Shown here: positions 54,258 to 64,000 of the stretch, piece after piece
How positions within the stretch are numbered: the stretch's first letter is position 1
Layout: every line of letters begins with the position of its first letter
Assembly: GCF_004769665.1 (NCBI RefSeq)
Contig: NZ_RQGG01000036.1
Span: 1 to 64,000, forward strand
Length of the DNA stretch: 64,000 nt
Direction: 5' to 3'
From: Leptospira kemamanensis
GTDB lineage: Bacteria; Spirochaetota; Leptospiria; Leptospirales; Leptospiraceae
Notes under the pieces: generated by a model
Told to the model about the DNA's origin: nothing
Database searches by the model: none
Seen by the model: the letters and a program-made list of their open reading frames with translations, nothing else
Program-made: the position numbers and the translations under genes

Positions 54258-55526
54258 TTAGTCTCTGTAATCCATCACCAATCGAAATCCAGCTCGCCTA
54301 TCTTCACTTAGGTTAGGAATCCCACCATAGGATCTGGCACTTGCTGTTGAATTCTTGGCAGAATCTGAGTACGATCCCCCTCGCACCACTTTGTAAATTT
54401 TTCCAAAGGAAAAGTTTTTGATGTGATGGCCTGGGTACAATTGGTAATCACTGGAAGTCCATTCTGCTGCATTCCCACACATTCCGATGACACCATAAGG
54501 ACTTGCACCTTCTGTGGAAAGTTCATATACAGATTGTGTTTTCCCAATTTTTGATTCCCTCGTATTGCAATACAAAGAATCATACTCATCACCAAATGGA
54601 TATTTGGTGGCAGTGATTTGGTATCCAAGCGTTTCGTCTCGGTTTGTGTATTCCACTACCCCGGGACCACGTGCCGCCTTTTCCCATTCCCATTCGGTAG
54701 GAATTCGTTTTCCAGCCCATGCCGCATACCGTTCCACTTCACGATAGGTAAGATGCACCACAGGATGATCCCCTTCTCCTTCCGGATACTTTCCTGAAGT
54801 CCAATGAGGAGGAGATTTGGTATTTGTTTGTTTTAAAAAGAAATCATATTCGGCATTCGTCACTTCATACTTATCAATGTAAAAAGAAGGAATCTCTTTG
54901 AGACTAGCAGCCTTCGGTTCTAAAAAATAAGGGTTAAAACTGTCAGCAGAAGGATCTGTTCCTTGCCCGTATAAAAATAATCCTCGGGATACTAAAACCA
55001 TTTCCTTTCGGTCTTTCGGATGAAAAACAGTTTTTCGTGGAGGAGTATATCTACCTTTAAAGAAAGCATCCGGTTCTGTAAAAAAATCTTCTTCCACATA
55101 ACTTGCAATATAAGCATCGGTTGTAATTTCTTTCATTTTGGAAGTAGGATCTGGTTTATAATCACCAACTAACACTACTTCGATAAATTGATTGTTTTTA
55201 TTGATATTTTTTTCTTCCCAGATGGTATCTCGCAAAATGAGTAAACCTTGTTTGAGATGTGTTAACTTTTGATATACGGGAAACTCTTTGGTTTCAGCAA
55301 ACAGGGATTTTAATTCAGGGATGGAATACTTAGAAATCTTTTGATTTCGATAAATTCGGACTTTGATCCAAAGCCTGTTTTTATAAACTCCCGTTACTTC
55401 GCCTTTCCAAAGTTGGACTTTCTTTTTTGTCGTTGCGAAGGGTGATTCTTCCGACGTTTCCTCTTCTGAAACAAGGGGTGTGAAGAAAAACCCCAAAACG
55501 AATAGAATCAATAGTAATTTTTTCAT
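54258..55526 (-). CDS. SUMF1/FGE-domain secreted protein
   Basis: A protein of 422 residues from the ATG at 55526, giving signal peptide MKKLLLILFVLGFFFTPLVS; the frame can also begin six codons upstream. The first 180 residues are not recognised. The C-terminal 230 residues are a formylglycine-generating-enzyme-like (SUMF1) domain: SFYIDKYEVTNAEYDFFL, PVVHLTYREVERYAAWAGKR, PTEWEWEKAARG, GNAAEWTSSDY and VVRGGSY. The cysteines used for true formylglycine formation are not evident, so it may act as a binding or structural domain outside the cytoplasm. Confidence 0.85.
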   Translation of the reverse strand: MKKLLLILFVLGFFFTPLVSEEETSEESPFATTKKKVQLWKGEVTGVYKNRLWIKVRIYRNQKISKYSIPELKSLFAETKEFPVYQKLTHLKQGLLILRDTIWEEKNINKNNQFIEVVLVGDYKPDPTSKMKEITTDAYIASYVEEDFFTEPDAFFKGRYTPPRKTVFHPKDRKEMVLVSRGLFLYGQGTDPSADSFNPYFLEPKAASLKEIPSFYIDKYEVTNAEYDFFLKQTNTKSPPHWTSGKYPEGEGDHPVVHLTYREVERYAAWAGKRIPTEWEWEKAARGPGVVEYTNRDETLGYQITATKYPFGDEYDSLYCNTRESKIGKTQSVYELSTEGASPYGVIGMCGNAAEWTSSDYQLYPGHHIKNFSFGKIYKVVRGGSYSDSAKNSTASARSYGGIPNLSEDRRAGFRLVMDYRD

Positions 55527-55620
55527 ACTGTCTTTTATCATCATCGGCCGATTTCACCGAAACCTTTTGATTGAAATTTCCTGTGCCTGTATACAATCAG
55601 TGGGAAAAGGAAATGCCAAA

Positions 55621-56232
55621 TTGATCGAGTTTCAATACAAACGGGAAAAAGAAAACATCCTCATTTCCTTAAAAACTGATTCCACACAAATTGGAACCTT
55701 TCACAGGATTGCTACGATCATTTATGCACTCAAAATGGACATCCTCTCGGGTGAATTGAGCACAGTCATTGAACAAGGGAATGAATATACGATCGATTCG
55801 TTTATTTTGCAAGCAGATGACGGCGACACAACAAAAGCAGCTTTCCAACTCGGAATGATGATGGATTCCGTTTTTTCCAAAAATGCAAAATTTGAAGAGA
55901 TTCTCGAAAAATTACAAATCCAAGAACCAGCTGTTGCTACGTTTTTTAAGGAAACACCTGAGTTTATTTTCAGTGATTTACCAGAACGAAACCAAACTTG
56001 TTTGTATTTAGAAAGTAGTGCAGGACGAGGTTTGTTGTATTATGTTTCGCGTATTCTCATGCAAAACCAAATCAACATCTTAAGTGCTACCATTGAAACG
56101 GATTTTGAAACAGGAAGGGCGAAAGATAGTTTTTATCTAACAGATGGTTCGGGGCAGATGTTTGCCTCCACTGATCTTGCTCTCAAAATCAGAAGAGAAA
56201 TCCTTGCCCCGATCCAATCAAACTCTCGTTAG
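55621..56232 (+). CDS. ACT-domain-like regulatory protein
   Basis: A protein of about 203 residues. The frame is open from 55480, but the TTG at 55621 is preferred: AAAAGG lies about ten bases upstream, and the longer version would overlap the divergent FGE gene. Two ACT-like segments are visible: LKTDSTQIGTFHRIATIIYA near the N-terminus and SAGRGLLYYVSRILMQNQI in the C-terminal half. Both resemble GlnD-type ACT modules that sense amino acids. No catalytic domain is present. Function unknown. Confidence 0.6.
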   Translation: MIEFQYKREKENILISLKTDSTQIGTFHRIATIIYALKMDILSGELSTVIEQGNEYTIDSFILQADDGDTTKAAFQLGMMMDSVFSKNAKFEEILEKLQIQEPAVATFFKETPEFIFSDLPERNQTCLYLESSAGRGLLYYVSRILMQNQINILSATIETDFETGRAKDSFYLTDGSGQMFASTDLALKIRREILAPIQSNSR

Positions 56233-56235
56233 AGA

Positions 56236-56895
56236 TTAGTTTTTACAAAGAACTTTAAGAGAAGTAGCTTTGTCTACTTTTGGAGCCTTTCCGTTGGAAA
56301 AACGGTAAGCCAAACCAGACTTTTTGTCTATTTCCGTTTTTGTCCAAAACTTATCTTCGCTCGTTTTGATTTCACTTGGAGCAGTTGCTGCAAATTGAAC
56401 CAAATCGTCTTTGGAAGGAACCACTCCACCCACTGATTTGCAATACGCAGCTGCTTCTGTGAATTTTTTAGAAGCAATTTTATCCACTAGGAATCCAGAG
56501 GTAGAAACTTCTTTTGGAGCCTCTTCTACTTTTTTCTCAGGTGTTTCTGCTACTGGTTTCGTTTGAGCGTCAGCTGGAGCTTTTGGTGCTTCTGCTTGTG
56601 TAGTCGCTGTAGGAGCCTTTGGTTTTAGGTATTTGACATACCCTAAGTATCCGATTGCGAGAATTCCCGCTAAAACTAAAAATAGATACACTCCATTTCC
56701 AGATTCTTTTTCCCCATGTGAGGAAGTCTCTGAATGGGAAACAGGAGATTGAAGTGAAGCTTGTGCTGATTCGTCATTTCCGAAAAGCGAAGCGCTTTCA
56801 TTTCGTGTAGATTGTTTCTTAACCGTATTTGTTTTCTTGGCCGCTTTTTTTACAGCCTTCTTCTTAGCGGCAGATGATGATTTTTTCGTTGCCAT
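56236..56895 (-). CDS. membrane protein with lysine-rich N-terminal tail
   Basis: A protein of 219 residues with three clear parts. The first 25 residues are Ser/Ala/Lys-rich like histone H1 tails (SSAAKKKAVKKAAKKTNTVK). One membrane helix lies at about residues 69-91 (YLFLVLAGILAIGYLGYV). A Pro/Ala/Glu linker leads to a C-terminal domain (about 140-219) with AAAYCKSVGGVVPSKDDL and FWTKTE, reminiscent of FGE/lectin-like folds. A cytoplasmic basic tail and an external domain are inferred. AAGGA precedes the ATG. I do not recognise a family. Confidence 0.7.
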   Translation of the reverse strand: MATKKSSSAAKKKAVKKAAKKTNTVKKQSTRNESASLFGNDESAQASLQSPVSHSETSSHGEKESGNGVYLFLVLAGILAIGYLGYVKYLKPKAPTATTQAEAPKAPADAQTKPVAETPEKKVEEAPKEVSTSGFLVDKIASKKFTEAAAYCKSVGGVVPSKDDLVQFAATAPSEIKTSEDKFWTKTEIDKKSGLAYRFSNGKAPKVDKATSLKVLCKN

Positions 56896-57039
56896 AATGA
56901 TAATCCTTATTGCCGAGACAATTCTAATTATAGTTATCTCATAAAAACAGGAAAAGCTGAAGAACTTCTTCTCAAATTTGTTTTTTTTTAAAATTTTTTT
57001 AAGTGTGTTTCCGTTTCTCCTAAGAAATGATGATCCTAG

Positions 57040-58323
57040 ATGAAAGAAGTTCGCATTGGTCTATTGGGTGCCGGAGTTGTCGGCACAAGTCTACTCCAAC
57101 TCTTGGATAAAAACCGAGAAAAAATCCAACGTCATTATGGAATCAACTTACAACTAACAACAATTGCGACCCGTAGCCCGGGAAAACTCCAAGGAAAAAC
57201 GAACATACCGGTCACAGACGATGTGCTTTCGGTTACAAAACGTTCGGATATTGATATGATTGTTGAATTGATGGGCGGAACAGACACCGCATACCTTGCC
57301 GTTCGTTCTGCCCTAGAAAATGGAAAGGCCGTCATCACAGCAAACAAGGCATTGTTATCCGAGAAAGGCCGTGAACTTTACCCAATCGCCGAAAAAGCAG
57401 GAGTTGAGTTGGGATATGAGGCAGCTGTGGCAGGTTCCATTCCCATCATCCGAACATTACGTGATGGACTTGCTTCTTGTGAATTTGAAGTGATCTGTGG
57501 GATTCTCAATGGAACCACTAATTTTATTTTAACCAAGATGGAACAAGAGTCTTGGGACTATGCCACTGCTTTAAAAAAAGCACAAGAGCTTGGTTTTGCA
57601 GAAGCGGACCCAACCTTCGATGTAGAAGGAATTGATGCTGGCCATAAAATTAGTCTCCTGGCAAGTCTTGCCTTCCGAGAATCTGTATCCTTTCAAACCG
57701 TCTCCGTCAAAGGAATCTCTGATTTACAATCCATGGACATCCAAGCAGCACTTTCGCTTGGTTATCGGATCAAACTGCTTGGAATCTCTAAACGAAGTTC
57801 GGCGGGCATCTTAACGAAAGTTCATCCCACACTTGTTCCCCTGGATCACCCACTTGCGAACGTAATGAACGAATCCAATGCGGTCTTTTATAAAACCAAA
57901 GAAGCCGATTCAGGAATGATGACAGGAAAAGGTGCTGGTGGGATGCCTACTGCAAGTGCAGTGTTATCTGATATCATTTACTATGCATCAAGACTTGGAA
58001 GCAAAGACATCGCCAAAGAAAAGAATTTGTTCCCTGAAGGAAAACGATTCCCTGAACCTGAGAATTTAGTTCGATACTACCTTCGCTTTTCCACTGTGGA
58101 CAAACCAGGTGTCCTTGCCGAAATTTCTCAAATTTTGGGCCGTCATAATATTTCCATTGCATCCGTCCAACAAAAGGAATCCACTTCCGAACCTGTGTCT
58201 GTGATTGTTGTTACCCATGCAGCAACGGAAGGCGAATTTCAAAAATCTTTGGTGGAAATTGATACAATGAAAGAAATCATCAAACAAAAGACTGTTGCCA
58301 TTCGTTTGTTGGAGAACCTGTAA
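57040..58323 (+). CDS. hom: homoserine dehydrogenase with ACT domain
   Basis: This enzyme reduces aspartate semialdehyde to homoserine, on the path to threonine and methionine. At 427 residues it matches the monofunctional bacterial form. The NAD(P)-binding fold is IGLLGAGVVGTSLLQLL. Catalytic blocks include ITANKALLSEKG, GILNGTTNFILTKME, and AEADPTFDVEGIDAGHK. The C-terminal ACT domain (about 345-420, VDKPGVLAEISQILGRHNIS) probably binds threonine for feedback control. A STAS gene begins five bases after its stop. Confidence 0.96.
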   Translation: MKEVRIGLLGAGVVGTSLLQLLDKNREKIQRHYGINLQLTTIATRSPGKLQGKTNIPVTDDVLSVTKRSDIDMIVELMGGTDTAYLAVRSALENGKAVITANKALLSEKGRELYPIAEKAGVELGYEAAVAGSIPIIRTLRDGLASCEFEVICGILNGTTNFILTKMEQESWDYATALKKAQELGFAEADPTFDVEGIDAGHKISLLASLAFRESVSFQTVSVKGISDLQSMDIQAALSLGYRIKLLGISKRSSAGILTKVHPTLVPLDHPLANVMNESNAVFYKTKEADSGMMTGKGAGGMPTASAVLSDIIYYASRLGSKDIAKEKNLFPEGKRFPEPENLVRYYLRFSTVDKPGVLAEISQILGRHNISIASVQQKESTSEPVSVIVVTHAATEGEFQKSLVEIDTMKEIIKQKTVAIRLLENL

Positions 58324-58327
58324 ACTC

Positions 58328-58699
58328 ATGGCAAAGTTTACATTCCCTTCTCTAGTGATTGAAACGGAATCCATCCAAGTCAAAGGGGAAAGTATACAGT
58401 TGATTTCCTTTGTGGGCCAAATCACCAATACCAACGCTTATGAAATCAACCGGAGCATTTCTTCGGTCTTTGAGGATGGAATTTACCAAATCATTTTAGA
58501 TTTAAGTAAATTGGAATACATCAATAGCATAGGTGTCGCCACCCTCATTGGTATCATCAAAACGGTGGAAACTCAAAATGGCAAAATTCGAATTGGGGGT
58601 TTAAATCACTTTTTAGAGAATGTCATCCAACTGATGGACCTTCCAAAAAAAGTGCATATTCATCACTCCAAACAAGAAGCCATTCTCAACTGGACGTAA
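58328..58699 (+). CDS. STAS-domain anti-sigma factor antagonist
   Basis: A STAS domain of 123 residues from the ATG at 58328, just behind hom; a TTG start inside hom is also in frame but less likely. The core reads [20 protein letters not shown]. Asn-Ser replaces the usual Asp-Ser at the phosphorylation site, and the serine itself is kept. It probably belongs to a partner-switching network with an HATPase-type kinase. Its 3' end overlaps that of the convergent hflX gene by 14 bp. Confidence 0.85.
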   Translation: MAKFTFPSLVIETESIQVKGESIQLISFVGQITNTNAYEINRSISSVFEDGIYQIILDLSKLEYINSIGVATLIGIIKTVETQNGKIRIGGLNHFLENVIQLMDLPKKVHIHHSKQEAILNWT

Positions 58700-60344
58700 C
58701 TTCTAAAAGTTTTTGTTCCTTCTTTTTCCAAATTTCGTATTCGATTAAATCTAAAAGCCGAGAGAGTCCTTCCCTCGTGACTGCTGAGACAAGTAAGGCA
58801 CCATTTTTTTGTAAGTTCTCGTGGGTTTCTTCATCCAAACCATCTGCTTTGTTAAACACCACCATCCTTGGAATCTCATTCAATTGCAAAGAATTGAGGA
58901 TGGTATCAACTGCATCCATTTGTTCCGTGTAATTGGGATTGGTTACATCCACAACATGTAATAATAAATCAGCATCGCCTAACTCTTCTAAGGTAGCTTT
59001 AAAGGCTTGGGATAAATCTGGGGGAAGGTCATGAATAAAACCAACTGTATCAGAGATGATGATTTCTCTTTCCTCTGGAAATCGAATTCTTCTCGTGGTT
59101 GGATCTAAGGTTGCAAATAATTTGTCTTCCGCAATCACTGTAGAGTTTGTAAGAGCATTGAGAAGAGTGGATTTTCCTGCGTTGGTATAACCCACAATTC
59201 CGACGATTGGGATTTCATTACGGGAACGAGACTTACGATTGAGTTCCCTTCTTCGTTTGAGATCTTTTAATTCATTTTCAAGACGATTGATTTTTTCTTC
59301 GACTCGTCTGTTTCCAATCTCCAATTTCGTTTCCCCAGGTCCCCTTCCCCCAATTCCACCTGTTAGACGACTCATATTGTCATCCAATTCAGATAGGCGG
59401 TTTTTCAGATACTTGAGTTGAGCAAGTTCTACTTGTAACTTACCATCACGAGACTTTGCATTTTTGGAAAAAATATCTAAGATGAGTTGTGTCCGATCAA
59501 TGATTTTGAGATCACTGGCATCGGAGATTTTTTTTGCTTGGGATGGAGTGAGTTCCAAATCGAAAATCAAATGTTCAATGTCTTTGTGAACGGAAGTTAA
59601 AATGATCTCTTGCAGTTTTCCTTTTCCCACAACCGTTTTAGGATCTGGATTTCTTTTTTGTACGTATGTATCCACCACATGAATTCCTGCTGTGCGACAG
59701 AGTTCTTTCAATTCTGCCATGGAATGTTCGGGGGATCGTTTCATTTTTCGCACATCATACACACCCACCAAGAAAGCGCGGTTTTCTTTTTGGGATTCTT
59801 TGAGGTTAGATGTTTTTTTGGAGAATTCAGATTCTAAAGCTTCAACTTGTTCCGCATAACCATACTTAAGTTGACCAGGGTATTGTTTGGGAGATAGGAT
59901 CCACGGTTCCTTTGCATCAGGATCAGGATTGATAAAGGCGGAAAAAAAGAATTTGGGAATCCCTTCTTTGTCTACACAAGCCGCCGTAATGGAATCGAAA
60001 CGGTTTAATACAAGGTCCATTAAATCTTCTTGGTTTAACGGTTGTTCCTTGAGATGGGTATGGAACAAACGAAGCCCTCGGAGGCGCGAATGAGCCACTC
60101 GATAACGGTCTAAATGTGGCATTTCGATGGAGTGGTCGTTGCCCACAATGAGATGGGTGACATAACCCGTCCTCTCAATGAGAAGGCCAATTTGCCTTCC
60201 AATTTCGACGGAAATATCTCCTACAAGCTTTGCAAGCTCCATGGAGATGATCAAATCCTCTCGAAGTCGCCTTTCCGAGAGAGATTTTAACTTTTTTAGC
60301 TGGTTTGGCTTGAGACCAGCGAGGTTGCCGCTAATTTTACTTAT
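58686..60344 (-). CDS. hflX: GTPase HflX (start uncertain)
   Basis: A ribosome-associated GTPase of about 550 residues. An N-terminal HflX domain and a conserved glycine-rich linker ([17 protein letters not shown]) precede the G domain, with [17 protein letters not shown] (G1), [13 protein letters not shown] (G3) and VFNKADGL (G4). An extra N-terminal segment begins [15 protein letters not shown], as in long HflX forms. The start is a problem: no ATG, GTG or TTG lies in frame between this conserved segment and a TTG at 60461, which is inside the divergent lipoprotein gene. The given 5' end (an ATA at 60344) is provisional. Confidence 0.85.
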   Translation of the reverse strand: MSKISGNLAGLKPNQLKKLKSLSERRLREDLIISMELAKLVGDISVEIGRQIGLLIERTGYVTHLIVGNDHSIEMPHLDRYRVAHSRLRGLRLFHTHLKEQPLNQEDLMDLVLNRFDSITAACVDKEGIPKFFFSAFINPDPDAKEPWILSPKQYPGQLKYGYAEQVEALESEFSKKTSNLKESQKENRAFLVGVYDVRKMKRSPEHSMAELKELCRTAGIHVVDTYVQKRNPDPKTVVGKGKLQEIILTSVHKDIEHLIFDLELTPSQAKKISDASDLKIIDRTQLILDIFSKNAKSRDGKLQVELAQLKYLKNRLSELDDNMSRLTGGIGGRGPGETKLEIGNRRVEEKINRLENELKDLKRRRELNRKSRSRNEIPIVGIVGYTNAGKSTLLNALTNSTVIAEDKLFATLDPTTRRIRFPEEREIIISDTVGFIHDLPPDLSQAFKATLEELGDADLLLHVVDVTNPNYTEQMDAVDTILNSLQLNEIPRMVVFNKADGLDEETHENLQKNGALLVSAVTREGLSRLLDLIEYEIWKKKEQKLLEVTSS

Positions 60345-60385
60345 AGTACGTATCCGATATTCAAAGTATGGAAGTAGGCTATCAT

Positions 60386-62254
60386 ATGTTTCAAAAGGGT
60401 CAAGACATAATTTGGAAAGGCAGTTTGTGGGTGTTCCTCTTCCTCTATTTGGGATGTGCAAGTTCGAAACCCTTCCAGTTAACAGATGTTTCACCAAAGT
60501 ATCGGGAATACCAAGGAAGTGAACTCGATCCACATAAATCAAAAGATGTTTTCATTCCAGTTACGAAAAATCGTAAATATGATTCCTTCATTGAAGAAGC
60601 TCACAAAACTATCGCTTTATTAGAATTTGGCGAAAACATTGCATTGCGCGCTGATAGCAAAAAAACAGTTGGCGAACCTGTTGAAAAAGAAATGCAAGCT
60701 GCTGCTTATTTAGAAGAAGACCTTCCTTCTATCATCACTCGTCTTCCTGAACTCATTCAAACAAACCAATCTCTTATCGATAGCACACCAAATGATTTTG
60801 ACGGTCCAACAATTGGACGCGTGACTCGTGAACTAGGAACAATCTTAGAGTCCTTACAACAATATAGTCCAAAAGCAATTGGAATTCAAAATGCAATTCG
60901 TAACCTAAGAGCCGATTCCAGTAATTACAACCAAGGTCGTGATATTGCGGAACCGGAAACGAAACCAGGATCAGAAGACCCAATCCTGATGAATACGGAA
61001 ACCGAACCTGTTAAAAAACCTGAGAAGGTAACCATTCCAAAAGAAGATCCTTCTAAAAAAATATCCATCAAACGATTGAATCGCAAAACAAAGGTTACCG
61101 GAAAAGTGACTGAACAAATTGATGAGATGGTAAAAAAGGAAGAGGAAGAAGTCCTCTCTGATGAAGAAAAAAAAGACAAAGAATATACAGAACAAATCCG
61201 CAGTGGTCTCGTTCAAGTCTTTAAGTGGGAATACTACCGTAAGCCAAAGTACTTAGAAAAAATCTTACAAACTCATCCCATTCCTCGAGTTCGTTCCGCT
61301 GCGGCACTTGCGTTAGGACGTTTGAAAGCAGGTAGAGTGGCCTTACAAACGGCGATTGATAAAGATGGCTACCAAGTGAGACCCTCGGCATACAAAGCTC
61401 TCTCTGATTTAGGAGATAAACGATCCTTATCTTATTTTATCGCAGGGACAAAAGCCGAAGATCCAGAAGTGATTGCTGTGAGTTTTGAAGGACTTGGAAA
61501 AACAAAAGATCCAGCAGGACGGGAACTCATTCTAACACAAGGTTTATCTTCTGAATATGTGGTGATTGTCTCAGGTGCTCTTAAAGGTCTCGCCTATCAT
61601 AAATTAGATGCAGATGTAGAAATTTTTGATAAATTTTTAAAATCCCAAGAAACAGAAATCAAAGAAGCGACCATTGAAGCACTTGCCATTCATGGAAGTC
61701 GCGAAAGTTTACGAATTTTAGAACGAGTGGCAAACGAAGATCCAAATTTTGCCTTAATGGCGATTGACGAGATTACCAAAAATCCATCCTTATCAGCTAC
61801 GTTTGCTCTCATTCGTTTGAATGATTCCCTAACGGATGAAAAATTCACAAAACGAATTGGAGAGTCGCTCTTACAAAGAAAAGCGTTTGGTAAATATGCG
61901 ATCATACTCGTTGAAGATGATTACCTAAGAGCTGAAGCAAATGAACGATCAAAACCAATTTCTTATATCAAAGAAAAGGAAATAGGGCTCATCCTTTCGG
62001 AAACAAAGAAGGAATTTGCAGTGCGTATGGGTGAAAATATCGTCACTGATAAATACATCCAAGTGAAAATGGAATCCACTTTACCAGGTGCAAGAAGTGC
62101 CTTTGTAACAGGTTGGGTGTTTTATCCCAAAATTGATATCATTGAAGTAAAACAATTAGGAAGTGATGGAAATTCTGGAAAGTATTCCCAGTTAAAGAAA
62201 GGAAAACACAAAAACCTATTCAATCCAGAGAAGGATGTAAAACTTCCTAAATAG
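60386..62254 (+). CDS. HEAT-repeat lipoprotein
   Basis: A protein of 622 residues from the ATG at 60386, with TAGG seven bases upstream. The signal peptide ends LYLGCASSK, giving a lipidated cysteine at about residue 24. Acidic, lysine-rich low-complexity sequence occupies about residues 190-290. A run of HEAT-like helical repeats follows (about 295-500): [38 protein letters not shown] and [15 protein letters not shown]. The C-terminal 100 residues are beta-rich. It probably serves as a membrane-anchored scaffold. It is divergent from hflX. Confidence 0.8.
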   Translation: MFQKGQDIIWKGSLWVFLFLYLGCASSKPFQLTDVSPKYREYQGSELDPHKSKDVFIPVTKNRKYDSFIEEAHKTIALLEFGENIALRADSKKTVGEPVEKEMQAAAYLEEDLPSIITRLPELIQTNQSLIDSTPNDFDGPTIGRVTRELGTILESLQQYSPKAIGIQNAIRNLRADSSNYNQGRDIAEPETKPGSEDPILMNTETEPVKKPEKVTIPKEDPSKKISIKRLNRKTKVTGKVTEQIDEMVKKEEEEVLSDEEKKDKEYTEQIRSGLVQVFKWEYYRKPKYLEKILQTHPIPRVRSAAALALGRLKAGRVALQTAIDKDGYQVRPSAYKALSDLGDKRSLSYFIAGTKAEDPEVIAVSFEGLGKTKDPAGRELILTQGLSSEYVVIVSGALKGLAYHKLDADVEIFDKFLKSQETEIKEATIEALAIHGSRESLRILERVANEDPNFALMAIDEITKNPSLSATFALIRLNDSLTDEKFTKRIGESLLQRKAFGKYAIILVEDDYLRAEANERSKPISYIKEKEIGLILSETKKEFAVRMGENIVTDKYIQVKMESTLPGARSAFVTGWVFYPKIDIIEVKQLGSDGNSGKYSQLKKGKHKNLFNPEKDVKLPK

Positions 62255-62648
62255 GATTTGTTTTTCCCTTAACAAGGATGGTGGGAACCCATTCCACTAT
62301 CCCTTGTTTGAGTGGGACTTTTGGAATCATCCAATGCAGCCCACAAAACCAAGATAAAAAATAAGCTGAAAAAGGCATCACACCCCAAACATCAAATCCA
62401 GTGGATGCGATGACCATCACTCCCTTGTAACCTGATTTGTAAATGTTTCGCATCATCCAAAGTCCTGAGGTTTGTGTCTCCATCGTAACATCGGAAACAA
62501 TCATATCGTAATCTTTGGATTTGTTGAAAAGCTCCCATCCCTGTTTGGCATCAACTGCGCGATCAGATTGAATCTTTTTTTGGTCAAAATAGGTTTTTAG
62601 GTTATTCGCATAACGATCATTATCATCTACAATTAATACTTTTTTCAT
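62247..62648 (-). CDS. single-domain response regulator
   Basis: A receiver domain of 133 residues. The acidic pair is at residues 8-9, Asp53 in [14 protein letters not shown] is the phosphorylation site, and ASTGF marks the conserved threonine region. The usual C-terminal lysine-proline is weak (MIPKVPL). It overlaps the start of the convergent lipoprotein's 3' end by 8 bp, and its ATG overlaps the upstream ABC transporter stop by 4 bp, so it is co-transcribed with the transporter. Output unknown. Confidence 0.8.
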   Translation of the reverse strand: MKKVLIVDDNDRYANNLKTYFDQKKIQSDRAVDAKQGWELFNKSKDYDMIVSDVTMETQTSGLWMMRNIYKSGYKGVMVIASTGFDVWGVMPFSAYFLSWFCGLHWMIPKVPLKQGIVEWVPTILVKGKTNPI

Positions 62649-64000
62649 ATTTGGATCTCTGCATCTGCGAATTGACTGTCGTATAATTTTTTATAAATAC
62701 CATTTTTTTCAAGTAAGGAATCATGATCCCCTTGTTCCTTGATCTCACCTTCTTCAATCACAACGATATTTTTGATTCGCCTTACGGTCGATAACCTGTG
62801 AGCAATGATAAAGGTAGTTCGGTTTTGGAATAATCTTTCTAGGGCACGGCTAACCAATCGTTCTGATTGGGCATCGAGAGCACTGGTAGCCTCATCTAAG
62901 ATCAAAATCTCCGCATTACGTAATAACGCACGCGCAATAACCAAACGTTGTCTTTGCCCACCACTCAAATCCAATCCACGCACACCAATCATGGTATCAT
63001 AACCGTTTTCCATTTTGGTGATAAAATCATGGGCATTGGCCAAACGAGCCGCTCTCACCACTTCTTTCCGTGTGGCCGCACCCGTTCCATAGGCAATGTT
63101 ATCTGCAATCGTTCCATGGAAGAGAAAAATCTCTTGGGTCACAATTCCGATTTTTTTACGTAAGGATTGCAAAGAGTAACGTTTGATATCGATTCCATCG
63201 ATGGTGATCTGCCCTGCTGTAGGATCAAAAAACCGTGGGATTAAGTCCATCATGGTAGACTTTCCAGAACCACTGGTTCCAACAAAGGCATACGTCTCAC
63301 CCAATTTGATGTCCAAATTGATTCCTTTTAGGACTTCTTGGTTGGTTCCCGGATAAGAAAAATGTATGTCTTCGAACTTAATTCCTTCTGTGATTTTTTC
63401 TAACACAGTTTCGTCGCCATGTTCGATGACTTCAGGATCCCGATCAATGATTTCAAAAATGCGTTTCCCTGCGGAATTGGCTTGGGTGATTTTTCCAACC
63501 ATTTGAGAAAGTTGAGTGAGTGGTCGCATCAAAAAGAGTAATGTCAAAAGGAATGCCATAAATTCACCTTGTGTGAACTTACCTGAATAAATAAATTTGG
63601 CACCTATTGCGAAATAACCGAGAACCACAATGGAAGAAGTTAGTTCCACAAGACTTGGGGCCATTTGTAAATAAAACTGACCTTTAAACGTTCTACGGTA
63701 GACCCTTTGGTTGATGTGATCAAATTTCTTCAGATCTTGTTTTTCTTGACGGAACGTTCGAATCACTTTAATGCCAGAAATGAATTCTTGGATGTGTCCA
63801 TTGAGATCAGCTAGTTTTTCCTGAAATCTTGCAGTTGAAGACGAAATTTTACGAGTGAACAAGGTAACAGGTAAAATGACAACAGGAACCGTTAAACATG
63901 CCAAAACCAAAAGTTCGGAATTGAGATAAATTAAAATGACTAAGTGTGTTAATACATAAAAGAAATTAATTACCGCATCACGTAAGTTACTGGAGATGAC
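62645..64000 (-). CDS. ABC transporter permease/ATP-binding protein (MsbA-like), partial
   Basis: This type I ABC exporter half-transporter runs off the right edge; 451 codons are visible, lacking the N-terminus. The membrane part includes [17 protein letters not shown] and further helices. The ATPase domain has Walker [17 protein letters not shown], the Q-loop [16 protein letters not shown], the signature [16 protein letters not shown], Walker [13 protein letters not shown] and the H-loop histidine in [11 protein letters not shown]. MsbA-like lipid or lipopolysaccharide-precursor flipping is a reasonable guess. It is followed by a response regulator gene with a 4-bp overlap. Confidence 0.93.
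   Translation of the reverse strand, partial: VISSNLRDAVINFFYVLTHLVILIYLNSELLVLACLTVPVVILPVTLFTRKISSSTARFQEKLADLNGHIQEFISGIKVIRTFRQEKQDLKKFDHINQRVYRRTFKGQFYLQMAPSLVELTSSIVVLGYFAIGAKFIYSGKFTQGEFMAFLLTLLFLMRPLTQLSQMVGKITQANSAGKRIFEIIDRDPEVIEHGDETVLEKITEGIKFEDIHFSYPGTNQEVLKGINLDIKLGETYAFVGTSGSGKSTMMDLIPRFFDPTAGQITIDGIDIKRYSLQSLRKKIGIVTQEIFLFHGTIADNIAYGTGAATRKEVVRAARLANAHDFITKMENGYDTMIGVRGLDLSGGQRQRLVIARALLRNAEILILDEATSALDAQSERLVSRALERLFQNRTTFIIAHRLSTVRRIKNIVVIEEGEIKEQGDHDSLLEKNGIYKKLYDSQFADAEIQI

Overview
The window looks like a chromosomal segment of a Leptospira species. The evidence is the low GC content, many lipoproteins with a relaxed spirochaete lipobox, a DUF1554 protein, large ZU5/Ig-like surface lipoproteins, many PAS/histidine-kinase/receiver proteins, and a TlyA homologue. 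A saprophytic-clade species is my guess, but nothing here proves the species. No rRNA, tRNA, CRISPR array, transposase, integrase or phage module was found. The only RNA gene is a tmRNA (ssrA).

Layout. Positions 1-2951 (minus strand) hold a cut-off lipoprotein, a MotB-like motor protein translationally coupled to a FFLEELY-like protein, and a large lipoprotein. The tmRNA (3049-3397) is followed by a small AT-rich accessory patch: a membrane protein, a lipoprotein, a truncated MliC-like fragment and an outer-membrane barrel candidate. Positions 6400-15151 carry three minus-strand lipoproteins. One is a 1228-residue protein ending in seven 53-residue repeats, one is a DUF1554 protein, and one is a 1021-residue ZU5/chitobiase-type protein. 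A plus-strand zinc-ribbon membrane protein lies between them.

Positions 15446-24776 are a mixed region: small enzymes, a TetR regulator with two matching 13-bp operator-like sites, a methyl-accepting chemotaxis protein and an EAL/YkuI_C phosphodiesterase. This region also holds most of the decay: a frameshifted TetR gene, a minus-strand remnant and a split ankyrin gene. Two GC-richer, hairpin-forming intergenic elements occur here.

From 24773 onward the segment is mostly compact housekeeping and signalling DNA. It includes pseudouridine synthase, HAD phosphatase, a kinase/response-regulator pair with an RsbW-like ATPase, pyrD, an RNA uracil methyltransferase, a GMC oxidoreductase operon, argG, coaD, a CPA2 antiporter, ndk, ispA, tlyA, and a kinase pair. 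After these come an amgK/murU-like peptidoglycan-recycling pair, pgi, galK, mtnP, a phytoene-desaturase-like oxidoreductase, a MarR regulator, an FGE-type protein, hom, hflX, a HEAT-repeat lipoprotein and an ABC exporter that runs off the right edge.

How it fits together. Two single-domain STAS proteins sit directly behind metabolic genes (galK and hom). With the receiver-HATPase protein at 26120-27049 they suggest a dispersed partner-switching network. I found no clear new large system. The best leads are the seven-repeat lipoprotein, the TetR operator pair, the Tat-like three-gene oxidoreductase operon, the structured intergenic elements and the lysine-tailed membrane protein.
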